From positions 18,104-82,103 of the forward strand of contig CALSQF010000002.1 of assembly GCA_943788425.1 (NCBI GenBank): DNA of 64,000 nt, written 5' to 3'. This document shows positions 54,290 through 63,807 of the stretch, in pieces. Numbering within the stretch: position 1 is the first letter of the stretch; every line of letters begins with the position of its first letter. A program made the position numbers and the translations under genes. The DNA is from an uncultured Planktomarina sp. (GTDB taxonomy: Bacteria; Pseudomonadota; Alphaproteobacteria; Rhodobacterales; Rhodobacteraceae). The notes under the pieces are model-generated. The model ran no database searches. It was not told the origin of the DNA and saw only the letters and a list, made by a program, of their open reading frames with translations.

Positions 54290-54895
54290 ATGTTTTATCG
54301 TCCCGACGAGGGTCACGGCCTGCCCCATAATCCGTTTAATGCCATCATTGCCCCGCGGCCCATCGGCTGGATCTCAACGCAGGACGCAGATGGACGACGC
54401 AACCTGGCGCCCTATTCGTTTTTCAACGCCGTGGCCTATGTGCCGCCGCAGGTGATGTTTGCATCCACCGGTGCAAAAGCCGATCAGGATGGCACAAAAG
54501 ACAGCGTCAGCAATATCCGCGAGACCGGAGCATTTTGCGTCAATATTGTCGAATATGCTATGCTAAACGCGATGAATGCCTCCTCGGCAAGTCTTGGAAA
54601 GCAAGAAGATGAGTTTGCACATGCAGGGCTCGAAGCCCTGGCCTGTGACACCATCTCAGGGTTTCGCGTTGCCGGCGCGCCCGCCAGCCTTGAGTGTAAG
54701 GTGACACAGATCATCACGCTGGCCGGGCCGGCTAATTTTGCCGTCTTCGGGGAAGTCACCGGCGTTCATATGCGTGATGATTGTATGGTGGATGGCCTGT
54801 TTGATGTGAAAAAATTTAAGCCATTGGCGCGTTTGGGCTACAAAGATTACAGCTTTGTGGATCACAGCTTTGCTCTGAGCCGCCCGGACGACTGA
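54290..54895 (+). CDS. Flavin reductase-like FMN-binding split-barrel protein
   Basis: 201 aa from the ATG at 54290 (MFYRPDEGHGLPHNPF) after GAGGAGAG; the frame to 54209 overlaps the divergent gene and is rejected. Family residues: APRPIGWIST, NLAPYSFFNAVAYVPPQVMF, and FCVNIVEYAML. Members bind FMN and reduce flavins or act in small-molecule redox steps. Convergent with the SulP gene, 26 bases apart. Confidence 0.84.
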   Translation: MFYRPDEGHGLPHNPFNAIIAPRPIGWISTQDADGRRNLAPYSFFNAVAYVPPQVMFASTGAKADQDGTKDSVSNIRETGAFCVNIVEYAMLNAMNASSASLGKQEDEFAHAGLEALACDTISGFRVAGAPASLECKVTQIITLAGPANFAVFGEVTGVHMRDDCMVDGLFDVKKFKPLARLGYKDYSFVDHSFALSRPDD

Positions 54896-54921
54896 TCCGG
54901 GCGGCTATGGTGCTTTGAGGT

Positions 54922-56553
54922 CTAATGCCCAGCCGCCAAAATGCCAGTGCGCACACCGTAATCCACAGCAATTTGATAGTCAGGGTCATCATCACTGTCG
55001 ACGATCAAATGCCCGGCCTTGCTTAGAAGGTAATGGCAATCTTTGCTCAAGTGACGCAATTGAATGCGCTTGCCCGCCTCTTCATATTTCAGCGCCAAGG
55101 CCTCAATCGCCTGCAGAGCCGATTGATCCGCAACCCGGCTGTCTGCGAAATCGACAACCACCGTCTCTGGATCCTCATATGGGGTAAACAGCTCCGAAAA
55201 CCCCTCTGTTGAGCCAAAGAAAAGCGGACCGCGGATTTTGTAAACCTTGGTGCCATCACTCTCAACCGCACGGTTCGCATGGATCCGGGTGGCGTTTTGC
55301 CAAGCATAGGCCAGCGCCGAGACAATAACCCCAACCACAACCGCGATGGCAAGGTCAGTCATCACCGTCACAGCCGTGACCAAGATGATCACAAAGGCAT
55401 CCGTCAGCGGCACTTTTCGCATGATCATCAAACTGTTCCAAGCAAAAGTGCCGATCACGACCATGAACATTACGCCGACCAAAGCGGCCAAAGGAATTTG
55501 TTCGATCAAGGGAGAGGCCACGACGATAAAGGCCAAAAGGAACAACGCTGCGGCGGTGCCGGCAATACGGGTGCGCCCGCCGGATTTCACATTGATCATC
55601 GACTGACCAATCATGGCGCAGCCGCCCATTCCACCAAAAAATCCAGTGACGGTATTCGCGATGCCCTGCGCAATACTCTCTTGGCTCGCACCCCCTCGCT
55701 TGTTGGTGATGTCCCCCACAAGATTGAGCGTCAGCAGGCTTTCAATCAGGCCAATGGCAGCCAGAATCCCCGCATGGGGAAGGATGATCCAAAAAGTTTC
55801 TAAGGTCAGCGGCACGCTGGGGATATGAAACTGCGGCAAGCCGCCCTCAATACTGGCCAAATCGCCAACGCGTGGCACATCAATGCCAAAGGCAATCACA
55901 ACCACCGCGACAATACCAATTCCCGCCAAAGGAGCCGGGACCGCTTTGGTCAGCTTGGGCATGCCCCAAACGATCACCATAGTGAGCGCAACCAGCCCCA
56001 GCATGAACAACATGGGCAGACCCGAAAGCCACTCCCCGCTCGACATGCCATGGCCCGTGTTTACCACAGATCCCGGCACTTTAAACTGTGTCATCTGCGC
56101 CAGGAAAATGACAATTGCTAAGCCATTCACAAAACCCAGCATCACCGGATGCGGCACAAGACGAATGAATTTGCCCCATTTCATAATGCCAACAAAAATC
56201 TGAATAAGCCCCATGAGCACCACCGTCGCGAAGAGATATTCGACTCCATGCTGCGCCACAAGCGCCACCATGACCACCGCCAGAGCGCCCGTTGCGCCGG
56301 AAATCATCCCAGGGCGCCCACCGATCAGCGCGGTGATCAGCCCAACGATAAAAGCGGCATAAAGCCCGACCAAAGGGTGCACCCCAGCGACAAAGGCAAA
56401 GGCCACCGCCTCGGGCACCAGCGCCAAAGCCACGGTGAGACCAGCCAAGAGCTCGATACGAATACGGCCTGGGGTCAAGGGCTCCCCAGCGCTCAAATTA
56501 AAGTTGGCAAAAGAAGATTTGACCGCCGATGCAGCCAATGAAACACGAGACAT
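54922..56553 (-). CDS. SulP (SLC26) family anion transporter with STAS domain
   Basis: A 543-aa protein with a membrane core at about 35-410 (VALALVPEAVAFAFVAGVHP, the SulP entrance signature) and a C-terminal STAS domain at about 430-535 (VVVDFADSRVADQSALQAIE). Carries sulfate, bicarbonate or other anions across the inner membrane; many marine members are bicarbonate transporters. No sulfur-assimilation gene is adjacent. The upstream 182 bases hold the divergent promoter shared with mtnP. Confidence 0.87.
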   Translation of the reverse strand: MSRVSLAASAVKSSFANFNLSAGEPLTPGRIRIELLAGLTVALALVPEAVAFAFVAGVHPLVGLYAAFIVGLITALIGGRPGMISGATGALAVVMVALVAQHGVEYLFATVVLMGLIQIFVGIMKWGKFIRLVPHPVMLGFVNGLAIVIFLAQMTQFKVPGSVVNTGHGMSSGEWLSGLPMLFMLGLVALTMVIVWGMPKLTKAVPAPLAGIGIVAVVVIAFGIDVPRVGDLASIEGGLPQFHIPSVPLTLETFWIILPHAGILAAIGLIESLLTLNLVGDITNKRGGASQESIAQGIANTVTGFFGGMGGCAMIGQSMINVKSGGRTRIAGTAAALFLLAFIVVASPLIEQIPLAALVGVMFMVVIGTFAWNSLMIMRKVPLTDAFVIILVTAVTVMTDLAIAVVVGVIVSALAYAWQNATRIHANRAVESDGTKVYKIRGPLFFGSTEGFSELFTPYEDPETVVVDFADSRVADQSALQAIEALALKYEEAGKRIQLRHLSKDCHYLLSKAGHLIVDSDDDPDYQIAVDYGVRTGILAAGH

Positions 56554-56735
56554 AATGGAAACCTTTTTGTCGAACAGTCGAAACTTTGCCGCCTCTTATC
56601 ATATATTTCGCGGAGGTCACAGAATTCTTAACGCGCTGTGAAATTCTGAGCCCAAAGCCCCGGTCGGCGACTAGCGCGGCGCATAAAAACATGTAACAAA
56701 ATGAAGATACTTCGACATCATTAAGGACGCAGACG

Positions 56736-57611
56736 ATGAGCACAACAAAAATTGGAGTGATTGGTGGCTCCGGGGTTTATGACATTGATGGGCTGCAAAA
56801 CCCTAAATGGCAACAAGTCGAGAGTCCCTGGGGCGTGCCGTCCGATGAGCTGCTCACCGGACAGCTGGCCGGTGTCGAAATGGTCTTCTTGCCCCGTCAC
56901 GGGCGCGGCCATGTCCACGCCCCCAGTGATGTACCGTATCGCGCCAATATCGACGCTTTGAAACGACTTGGAGTTACAGATGTCGTCTCCGTAAGTGCCT
57001 GCGGTTCGTTTCGCGACGAGATGGAGCCAGGACATTTTGTTTTGGTCGATCAGTTCATAGACCGCACCACACAGCGGGCCAGCTCCTTTTTCTCCAGCGG
57101 TTGCGTGGGTCACGTCAGCCTCGCCCACCCGACCTGCCCTCGGCTATCAGCTGCTTGTGCTGCGGCGACAAGGGCGGAAGGGATAACCGTGCATGAGGGT
57201 GGCACATATCTCGCCATGGAAGGGCCACAATTCTCAACACTGGCTGAAAGCCGCATGTATCGTGAAAGCTGGGGGGCGGATGTGATCGGTATGACCAATA
57301 TGCCTGAAGCAAAACTCGCGCGCGAAGCCGAATTATGCTACACCTCCGTGGCCATGATCACCGACTATGACAGCTGGCACCCAGATCATGGGGAGGTCGA
57401 TGTGACGGAAATCATCAAGACTCTCATGGGCAATTCAGCGCAGGCCAAGGGGATGGTGGCACGCCTGCCGCAGCTTTTGGGCGCCACCCGCAACCTCTGC
57501 CCGGCTGGCTGCGACCGATCACTGGAATATGCTATACTCACCGTTCCCGAGGCCCGTGATCCTGTTTTGCTCAGCAAGCTCGATGCCGTTGCCGGACGGG
57601 TCTTGCGCTAA
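56736..57611 (+). CDS. mtnP: S-methyl-5'-thioadenosine phosphorylase
   Basis: A 291-aa trimeric phosphorylase of the MTAP/PNP family. It has [15 protein letters not shown] at the start (phosphate loop), FLPRHGRGH with the phosphate-contacting His, and [35 protein letters not shown] with the nucleoside-binding Met-Glu. It cleaves methylthioadenosine to adenine and methylthioribose-1-phosphate. The next gene, apt, recycles the adenine, so the two form a salvage unit. GGACGC precedes the ATG. Confidence 0.93.
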   Translation: MSTTKIGVIGGSGVYDIDGLQNPKWQQVESPWGVPSDELLTGQLAGVEMVFLPRHGRGHVHAPSDVPYRANIDALKRLGVTDVVSVSACGSFRDEMEPGHFVLVDQFIDRTTQRASSFFSSGCVGHVSLAHPTCPRLSAACAAATRAEGITVHEGGTYLAMEGPQFSTLAESRMYRESWGADVIGMTNMPEAKLAREAELCYTSVAMITDYDSWHPDHGEVDVTEIIKTLMGNSAQAKGMVARLPQLLGATRNLCPAGCDRSLEYAILTVPEARDPVLLSKLDAVAGRVLR

Positions 57612-57697
57612 GGCGCTACATTGTCAAACACGGCAAATTGGGGCTCGTCTCTGCCAACAGAGCTGCTATGACGGGCGCGCCAGAAGAGGACTGTTTT

Positions 57698-58228
57698 ATG
57701 AAAACCGTAAAAGACTATATCCGCACCATCCCTGATTTCCCACATGAGGGGATCATGTTCCGCGATGTCACCACGCTTTTTGCCGACCCGCGCGGCCTGC
57801 GTCTGGCTATTGATCAACTGCTGCATCCCTATGCAGGAATCCCGGTCGACAAGATTATTGGCCTTGAGGCACGCGGCTTCATTCTGGGCGGCGCCATTGC
57901 GCATCAGCTGGGTAAAGGTTTCGTGCCAATCCGTAAGCAAGGCAAACTGCCCGGCAAGACCCTATCACAGGCCTATACATTGGAGTATGGCGAGGCGGTG
58001 ATGGAGATACATGAAGACGCCATTGAACCGGGTGAAAAGGTTCTGGTGGTTGATGATCTTTTGGCCACGGGCGGAACTGCAGCCGCAGGTCTCAAGCTCT
58101 TGGAACGTCTCGGCACAGATGTCATTGGATGCGCATTTATCATTGATCTGCCAGACCTTGGCGGCCGCCGTGTGCTGGAGGGTTTAGACATGCCCGTCCA
58201 TTGCCTGTGCTCCTACGAGGGTGTTTAG
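57698..58228 (+). CDS. apt: Adenine phosphoribosyltransferase
   Basis: 176 aa from the ATG at 57698 ([19 protein letters not shown]) after AGAGGA. PRPP loop [16 protein letters not shown] near 115-130, and [15 protein letters not shown] near 61-75. Converts adenine and PRPP to AMP. It lies 86 bases after mtnP and overlaps the convergent GNAT gene by four bases. Confidence 0.93.
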   Translation: MKTVKDYIRTIPDFPHEGIMFRDVTTLFADPRGLRLAIDQLLHPYAGIPVDKIIGLEARGFILGGAIAHQLGKGFVPIRKQGKLPGKTLSQAYTLEYGEAVMEIHEDAIEPGEKVLVVDDLLATGGTAAAGLKLLERLGTDVIGCAFIIDLPDLGGRRVLEGLDMPVHCLCSYEGV

Positions 58229-58812
58229 CCTGCCTCTGTTTTACCGCGCCTATCAAAGCGGATCGCGGCATATAGCACATGGGAACGCCAGCGTCCCGCG
58301 ATTTGCAAATAACTCTGCGCCACCCCTTCATATTTAAAGCCGCAGCTCTCCAATAAACCGCGCGAGGCGTGGTTTTCCGGCAAGCAGGCCGCCTCAATGC
58401 GGCTCAAATCAAGTTTGCGAAAAGCATGGGCCACCAGCCCGGTGACCGCCTCGCGCATATAGCCCTGACGCGCGAAGCGCTCTCCTGTCCAATATCCCAA
58501 AGTTCCTGCCTGAGCCGGGCCTCTGCGGATATTGTCCAATGTGACTGCTCCCACAAGCGCTTGATCGGTCTTACGGAGCAAAAATAACGGACAGCCTGAG
58601 CCATTTTTAACGGCGCGCTGTGCCCAGTATACCCGCGCCGTAAAGTTTCGCCGAGTCAAATGCTCCTCTGACCAGACCGGGTCCCAAGGAGAAAGAAAAT
58701 TACGGCTTTCGCTGCGCAGCTCTACCCAAGCGCGAAAGTCATTGTGTTGAGGCAACCGCAAGATAAGCCGGTCGGTCTCACACACAGGCTTGGCATTACG
58801 GGCAAACATCAA
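58225..58812 (-). CDS. GNAT acetyltransferase, RimJ/RimL type
   Basis: 195 aa with the RimJ/L blocks [21 protein letters not shown]-like strand ([12 protein letters not shown]), [18 protein letters not shown] (acetyl-CoA loop) and [20 protein letters not shown]. Such enzymes acetylate protein N-termini or small molecules. It begins where the M16 peptidase gene ends, as the last gene of the thrC/M16 unit. Confidence 0.87.
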   Translation of the reverse strand: MMFARNAKPVCETDRLILRLPQHNDFRAWVELRSESRNFLSPWDPVWSEEHLTRRNFTARVYWAQRAVKNGSGCPLFLLRKTDQALVGAVTLDNIRRGPAQAGTLGYWTGERFARQGYMREAVTGLVAHAFRKLDLSRIEAACLPENHASRGLLESCGFKYEGVAQSYLQIAGRWRSHVLYAAIRFDRRGKTEAG

Positions 58813-60075
58813 TCACGCCACCAATCTGGCCTGTACAGCCGCCAGATCGGGCGCATCGCTCACCGGTCCGTAAAGCGCCATAGCCGCCGGTGCGCCATCG
58901 GACATCGCCCCGGCATAGCTGCGCACAGTCTCAACAGTTACCGCATCAATTTGCGCCACGACCTCGTCCAAAACAGGAATGCGGTCCCAAATCGAAAGCA
59001 TCCGCGCCAGGCGCTCAGCCCGCGCAGAGGGGCTTTCCAGCCCCATCAACATGCCCGCTTTCATCTGGGCCCGCGCTCGGGCCACTTCAACTTCGCTCAT
59101 ATCTTCTGCCGCGCGTTTTAGCTCATCTATGGTGATATGGGCCAAATCAGACAGTTTATCGCCGGAAGTGCCGGCATAGAGTGTCATCGTGCCCGTATCG
59201 CAATAGGCGCCAGCACTGGCAAAAATCGAATAGCATAGGCCGCACTTTTCCCGCACCTCTTGAAACAGCCGGGACGACATACCGCCGCCAAAAGCCGAGG
59301 AAAAAATCTGTGCCGTGTAGATATTGGGGTCTTTGTAATTCGGGCTTTCGAAAGACAAAGCAAAATGCGCCTGTTCAAGATCTTTCACGCGGCGAATTTC
59401 GCCGCCCTGAAATTGCGCCGGCGTCACCTGTGCCTGCGCCCGCGCGGTCAAATCGCCAAAAATATCCTCACATTGCCGCAAAATTTCCGCATGATCCACC
59501 GCCCCGGCCGCCGCCAGAACCATTTGATCAGGGCTATAATTTTCGTGCACAAATTGCGACAAATCCGTTCTTTGAAATTGGGCCACACGCTCCTCTGGCC
59601 CTAAAATTGATCGCCCCATGGCCTGCCCCGGATAAGAGACCTCTTGCAGCCAATCAAAGATGATATCATCCGGCGTATCCAACGCTTGACCAATCTCAGA
59701 CAGGATCACCCCACGCTCGACTTCAATTTCAGCCGGATCGAAAACCGAATTGAGTACAATATCTGAAATCACATCGAGAGCCAAAGGCACATCGCTTTGC
59801 AATACCCGTGCATAATAGGCTGTCATCTCGCGGCTGGTATAGGCGTTGATATACCCACCCACATCCTCAATCGCCTCGGCAATCTGCACCGAACTGCGCC
59901 GCGCTGTCCCCTTAAAGGCCATATGCTCGAGAAAATGCGCAATGCCATTTTGTTCGATCCGCTCATGGCGGCCGCCGGCGTTGACCCATATGCCTACAGA
60001 GGCAGATTTAAGTCCTGGCATATGCTCAGTGACGATGCGAAAGCCATTTTTCAGGCGATGGGTTTGGACGGTCAA
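58813..60075 (-). CDS. M16-family zinc peptidase (processing-peptidase beta type)
   Basis: A 420-aa inverzincin with HxxEH as H47-F-L-E50-H51 and the usual GGYINAYTSREMTAYYARVL block near 73-92; the glycine-rich loop is FGGGMSSRLFQEVREKCGL. The start is TTG (MTVQTHRLKNGFRIVTE), overlapping the thrC stop. In Rhodobacteraceae this gene regularly follows thrC. Likely a cytoplasmic or periplasmic peptide-degrading protease. Confidence 0.9.
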   Translation of the reverse strand: MTVQTHRLKNGFRIVTEHMPGLKSASVGIWVNAGGRHERIEQNGIAHFLEHMAFKGTARRSSVQIAEAIEDVGGYINAYTSREMTAYYARVLQSDVPLALDVISDIVLNSVFDPAEIEVERGVILSEIGQALDTPDDIIFDWLQEVSYPGQAMGRSILGPEERVAQFQRTDLSQFVHENYSPDQMVLAAAGAVDHAEILRQCEDIFGDLTARAQAQVTPAQFQGGEIRRVKDLEQAHFALSFESPNYKDPNIYTAQIFSSAFGGGMSSRLFQEVREKCGLCYSIFASAGAYCDTGTMTLYAGTSGDKLSDLAHITIDELKRAAEDMSEVEVARARAQMKAGMLMGLESPSARAERLARMLSIWDRIPVLDEVVAQIDAVTVETVRSYAGAMSDGAPAAMALYGPVSDAPDLAAVQARLVA

Positions 60076-61458
60076 AGGGCAATACGCTCGCGAACTAGAG
60101 ATTTCATGAATTGCAAATCATTGGGCATTTCGGTCATGCGCTCCTCGCGGTCAAACAAATCCGCCAGCGAGCGTGGCAAAGCAGGCCGAAGCCCTACAGC
60201 TGCGGCCACGGCGTCCGGGAATTTTGCGGGATGTGCCGTTGCCAGCGTTATCATCACAGAGCTGCCCAAGTGTCCCTCAGCCACTTTCACACCGACGGCG
60301 GAATGTGGACAAAGCACTTCGCCGGTGGTGGCAAAGAGGGTTTGGATCGTGGCGCTGGTTTCCTCTTCGGAGCTGCGGCCACTGTCAAAAGTCTTTGCGC
60401 AACGCATGCAAAGCACCCTGGCTGATGCCGAATCCGCCTTGCTTCATTTCCCCCATCAGCTGCGCCACGGCAGCTCCATCGCGGTTATAGGCATCAAAGA
60501 GCGCCCGTTCGAAATTCGAGGATACTTCGATATCCATGGAGGGGGTAATGGTGGGAAATACTTGATCAGTGTCATAGCGCCCAGTGGAGATGACGCGATG
60601 CAAAATATCGTTTCGGTTAGTGGCAATCACCAAACGGTCAATCGGCAGCCCCATGCGTTTGGCAATATAACCTGCAAAAATATCTCCAAAATTACCCGTA
60701 GGCACGGTGAAAGAGACCTTACGATGCGGGGTGCCTAGGCTGGTTGCAGCACTGAAATAATACACGACCTGTGCCAAAACCCGAGCCCAATTGATTGAGT
60801 TGACCCCTGCCAACTTCACCCCGTCACGGAATTCAAAATCATTGAACATGTCTTTGAGCATGGCTTGGCATGTGTCGAATGTGCCCTCCATTGCGATGGC
60901 GTGGACATTGGCCTCAACCGGAGTGGTCATTTGACGGCGTTGCACCTCTGACACTCGTCCATTGGGGAAAAGAATAAATACATTGGCCACATCCAAGCCG
61001 CGAAACGCCTCAATCGCGGCTGATCCGGTGTCGCCAGAGGTGGCGCCGACAATCGTCACCCGTTCCCCGCGCCGTGCAAGCGCCTTTTGAAACAGCTGAC
61101 CAATCAACTGCATAGCAAAATCCTTGAAAGCCAGTGTCGGGCCGTGGAAAAGCTCAAGCAGATGATGGTTTGGGCCCAATTGCACCAATGGCGCGCGCGC
61201 AGCATGGCCAAAACTCGCATAGGCAGCTGTAATGGCATCCATCAATTCAGCATCGCTGAAACAATCCCCTACAAAGGGCTTCATCACGCGAAAAGCAATC
61301 TCCTCATAGGGCTGACCGGCCAGCGCAGCGATATCAGCGGCGCTCATTTGCGGGATGCTTTGTGGGACATAAAGCCCGCCGTCCCGCGCAAGTCCACTCA
61401 ACATGGCCTCTTCAAATGACAAAACAGGCGCATTCCCGCGGGTTGAGATATATTTCAT
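60072..61458 (-). pseudogene. thrC: Threonine synthase gene split by a one-base frameshift
   Basis: The first frame (61458-60385) holds the PLP lysine K112 in PTLAFKDFAMQ, GATSGDTGSAA and VPTGNFGDIFAGY. It ends after ALHALRKDF because of one base too many in TTTT (AAAA at 60387-60390, plus strand). The other frame then gives DSGRSSEEETSATI through the end at 60072. Corrected length is about 461 aa, normal for ThrC. Converts phosphohomoserine to threonine. An otherwise intact gene for an essential amino acid suggests a sequencing or assembly error rather than decay. Confidence 0.88.
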
Positions 61459-61468
61459 TGCCTTGACC

Positions 61469-62143
61469 CTAAGTTTTACTGTTACGGGATCGGTAAAGGA
61501 AATAGCCAGACATTCCAAGCCAGATTAATGCCAAAGAAAACCAGGTCAGCGCATAATTGAGATGGTCATTGGGGATACTGGCACTCATTTTTGGCAATGG
61601 CCTGGCCAGGTCATCGGCAAAGCTGCTGTTGCGCAGCACCAGCAAGATTGGTTCGGTCTGCAGATGTGCGGACAGTTTGGCAACATCGCGGGCAAACCAT
61701 ATGTTCGCAGCAAGATCATTGTCAGGGGTGAAGCTGTCAATTTCCTGCGGCCACTGCAAATTGCCCGTCACCTGGCCCGTGCCCTTGGGTACGGCGGGCA
61801 GAGCGGCGCGCACAGAGATGAAGCCGCGATCCACCATGATCTTGCGACCATCACTAAGTTCAAAAGCATTTATCAACCGATAGCCTGCACCGTAAATCTT
61901 TTGCGACACGAGGACACGGACCGTATCGTCACCAATATATTGCCCTGTGCCACGCACGGGCAAAAGGTCATGCCTTGCCGAGCTGACCTGAGCTGGGATA
62001 TCGATGGCAGGCGCCAAGATCTTGCGCTCAATCTGCGCCAGAATATCCGTTTTCCAGGCCAAGCGCTGCACTTGCCAGACGCCCAGCCCCAGTAAGATGG
62101 CCGTGCCCACTGTGGCCAATAAAATCATACCCCAATAACGCAT
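61469..62143 (-). CDS. SURF1 cytochrome c oxidase assembly protein
   Basis: 224 aa from the ATG at 62143 (MRYWGMILLATVGTAIL) after GGGGAT. Two membrane helices at the ends (about 4-22 and 196-216) with a periplasmic domain between: VWQVQRLAWKTD, PVRGTGQYI, RVLVSQKIYGAGYRLI and IMVDRGFIS. Delivers heme a during maturation of oxidase subunit I. Lies 11 bases upstream of thrC and downstream of ctaE, with a terminator-like hairpin in front. Confidence 0.9.
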   Translation of the reverse strand: MRYWGMILLATVGTAILLGLGVWQVQRLAWKTDILAQIERKILAPAIDIPAQVSSARHDLLPVRGTGQYIGDDTVRVLVSQKIYGAGYRLINAFELSDGRKIMVDRGFISVRAALPAVPKGTGQVTGNLQWPQEIDSFTPDNDLAANIWFARDVAKLSAHLQTEPILLVLRNSSFADDLARPLPKMSASIPNDHLNYALTWFSLALIWLGMSGYFLYRSRNSKT

Positions 62144-62163
62144 TTCATCCCCTTCAAAGCGCA

Positions 62164-62190
62164 AAAAGGGCAGCTGCACGCCGCCCTTTT
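62164..62190 (-). terminator. Hairpin/terminator downstream of ctaE
   Basis: On the minus strand AAAAGGGC pairs with GCCCTTTT (11-base loop) and ends in a T run. It lies between ctaE and the SURF1 gene and probably reduces read-through. Confidence 0.7.
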
Positions 62191-62230
62191 CATAAAGTGA
62201 CCGTCGCGCTGGTGCGCCGGCAAGCTCGGT

Positions 62231-63034
62231 TTAGCCGGCCCAGAGGTAGACAGCGGCGAACAAAAACAGCCAAACCACGTCCACGAAGTGCCAGTACCAT
62301 GCCGCAGCCTCAAACCCTACATGGCTTTGCGGTGTGAAATGGCCCTTGGTGACCCGGATCAAACAGACCAGCAAAAAGATCGTACCGATCAAAACATGCA
62401 TGCCGTGGAACCCTGTGGCCATGAAGAAGTTAGCGAAGGTGATCTCACCAGAGAACGTCCACCCATCAACGACCAGCAATTCGCGGTACTCATACACCTG
62501 AAACGCTGTGAAAACAGCTCCAAAAGCAATCGCTAGGATCAGCCCCATACGCAGATCTTTGCGGTTGTTGTCATGCACCAAAGCGTGGTGTGCCCAGGTG
62601 GCCGCACAGCCTGAAATCAAGAGCAAAAGCGTGTTGATCAAGGGCAATTCGAACGCGTTGATTTGGTGAAATTCAGGCTTCAGATATTCCGTGCCGACAT
62701 ATTCGTACATCGGGTAAAGCTGATGTTTAAAGAAGCTCCAGAACCAAGCCGAGAAGAACATGATTTCGGACATGATGAACAAGATGAACCCATAACGCAG
62801 GCCGATTTGCACAACAGGAGTGTGATCCCCCACATGGCTTTCAGCGACAACTTCGCTCCACCATGCGTACATGATATAAAGCACGCCAACAAAGCCGGCC
62901 AAGAAGATATAGGGCCCGTTGTCATGCATCCAAAGGATCGCTCCTGTTAGCATCACCAAAGCCGCCAAGGACCCCAAAAGCGGGTTCACTGAAGGGGGAA
63001 GGATGTGATAATCGTGGTTCTTTTCATGTGCCAT
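62231..63034 (-). CDS. ctaE: Cytochrome c oxidase subunit III
   Basis: A 267-aa protein with seven membrane helices and the family blocks YHILPPSVNPLLGSL, SEIMFFSAWFWSFF, LLLISGCAATWAHHAL, FMATGFHGMHVLIGT and WYWHFVDVVWLFLF. Part of the aa3 oxidase in the inner membrane. It follows ctaG by 18 bases. Confidence 0.95.
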   Translation of the reverse strand: MAHEKNHDYHILPPSVNPLLGSLAALVMLTGAILWMHDNGPYIFLAGFVGVLYIMYAWWSEVVAESHVGDHTPVVQIGLRYGFILFIMSEIMFFSAWFWSFFKHQLYPMYEYVGTEYLKPEFHQINAFELPLINTLLLLISGCAATWAHHALVHDNNRKDLRMGLILAIAFGAVFTAFQVYEYRELLVVDGWTFSGEITFANFFMATGFHGMHVLIGTIFLLVCLIRVTKGHFTPQSHVGFEAAAWYWHFVDVVWLFLFAAVYLWAG

Positions 63035-63052
63035 AGTTGGGCCTCGTCGAAC

Positions 63053-63622
63053 TTAGTTTCGTTTTATGGGTGTATCGATCTGCAACGCAGCCTGCGCCTC
63101 GGGCAAATCAATTTCGTAGAATGTATACGATAAGGTTATCGTATGGATATACTTACCTTCTGTGTCACTGACAATTTCAGGATCGACATAGAACGTTACG
63201 GGCATCTGCACCCGTTCACCAGGCATCAAAAGCTGCTCTTCGAAGCAAAAACAATCAATCTTGGTGAAGAAGCCGCCCGCTTGGTAGGGGGTAACGTTAT
63301 AACTGGCCGATCCGGCTATGGGCCGGTCGGTGGGATTATAGGCCTCGTAAAAGGCCAAACCAGTCTCACCGATTTTCAATTCCATCGTGCGTTCAACCGG
63401 CTTAAAACGCCAATTCATGTCTTTATCGACAGAGGCGTCAAAGCGAATTTTGATGGTTTCGTCCAAGACGGTCTCACTGCCCAAATCGGCAGTGCCAGTC
63501 ACGCCACCAAAGCCTGTGACCCGGCAAAACCAGTCGTAAAAAGGCACACTGGCCCAAGCGAGGCTTCCCATCAGGACCACAACCGCCAAAGTTTGGCTCA
63601 ACGTTTTGGATTGTGGCGTCAC
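63053..63622 (-). CDS. ctaG: Cytochrome c oxidase copper assembly protein (Cox11)
   Basis: A 189-aa protein with one N-terminal helix (about 11-28) and a periplasmic immunoglobulin-like domain; the copper motif is C124-F-C126-F in KIDCFCFEEQ, with C33 (WFCRVTGF) as the third conserved Cys. Inserts CuB into subunit I. Overlaps the preceding small ORF by four bases (ATGA). Confidence 0.95.
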   Translation of the reverse strand: MTPQSKTLSQTLAVVVLMGSLAWASVPFYDWFCRVTGFGGVTGTADLGSETVLDETIKIRFDASVDKDMNWRFKPVERTMELKIGETGLAFYEAYNPTDRPIAGSASYNVTPYQAGGFFTKIDCFCFEEQLLMPGERVQMPVTFYVDPEIVSDTEGKYIHTITLSYTFYEIDLPEAQAALQIDTPIKRN

Positions 63623-63807
63623 TGACTGGGCTCCTCGGTCGCCGATGAACGCGGAGCGTGATCATAACCCTCGACCGGTCCTGTGCTGGTGATCTTCACC
63701 AAGCTCAGCACCGTGACCAATCCGATAAACAGCACCAAACACACAGCCACGCCAAGGTTTTGACTGCGCCTGCGCCGATGCATATCTGTCTCAACCCGAA
63801 AACTCAT
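63619..63807 (-). CDS. Small membrane protein of the cytochrome oxidase operon
   Basis: 62 aa with one central helix (LGVAVCLVLFIGLVTVLSLVKI, about 18-39; quoted in part) and a basic N-terminus. Small ORFs of this type sit between ctaB and ctaG in Rhodobacteraceae and are thought to help oxidase assembly. It overlaps the ctaB stop and the ctaG start by four bases each. Confidence 0.75.
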   Translation of the reverse strand: MSFRVETDMHRRRRSQNLGVAVCLVLFIGLVTVLSLVKITSTGPVEGYDHAPRSSATEEPSQ

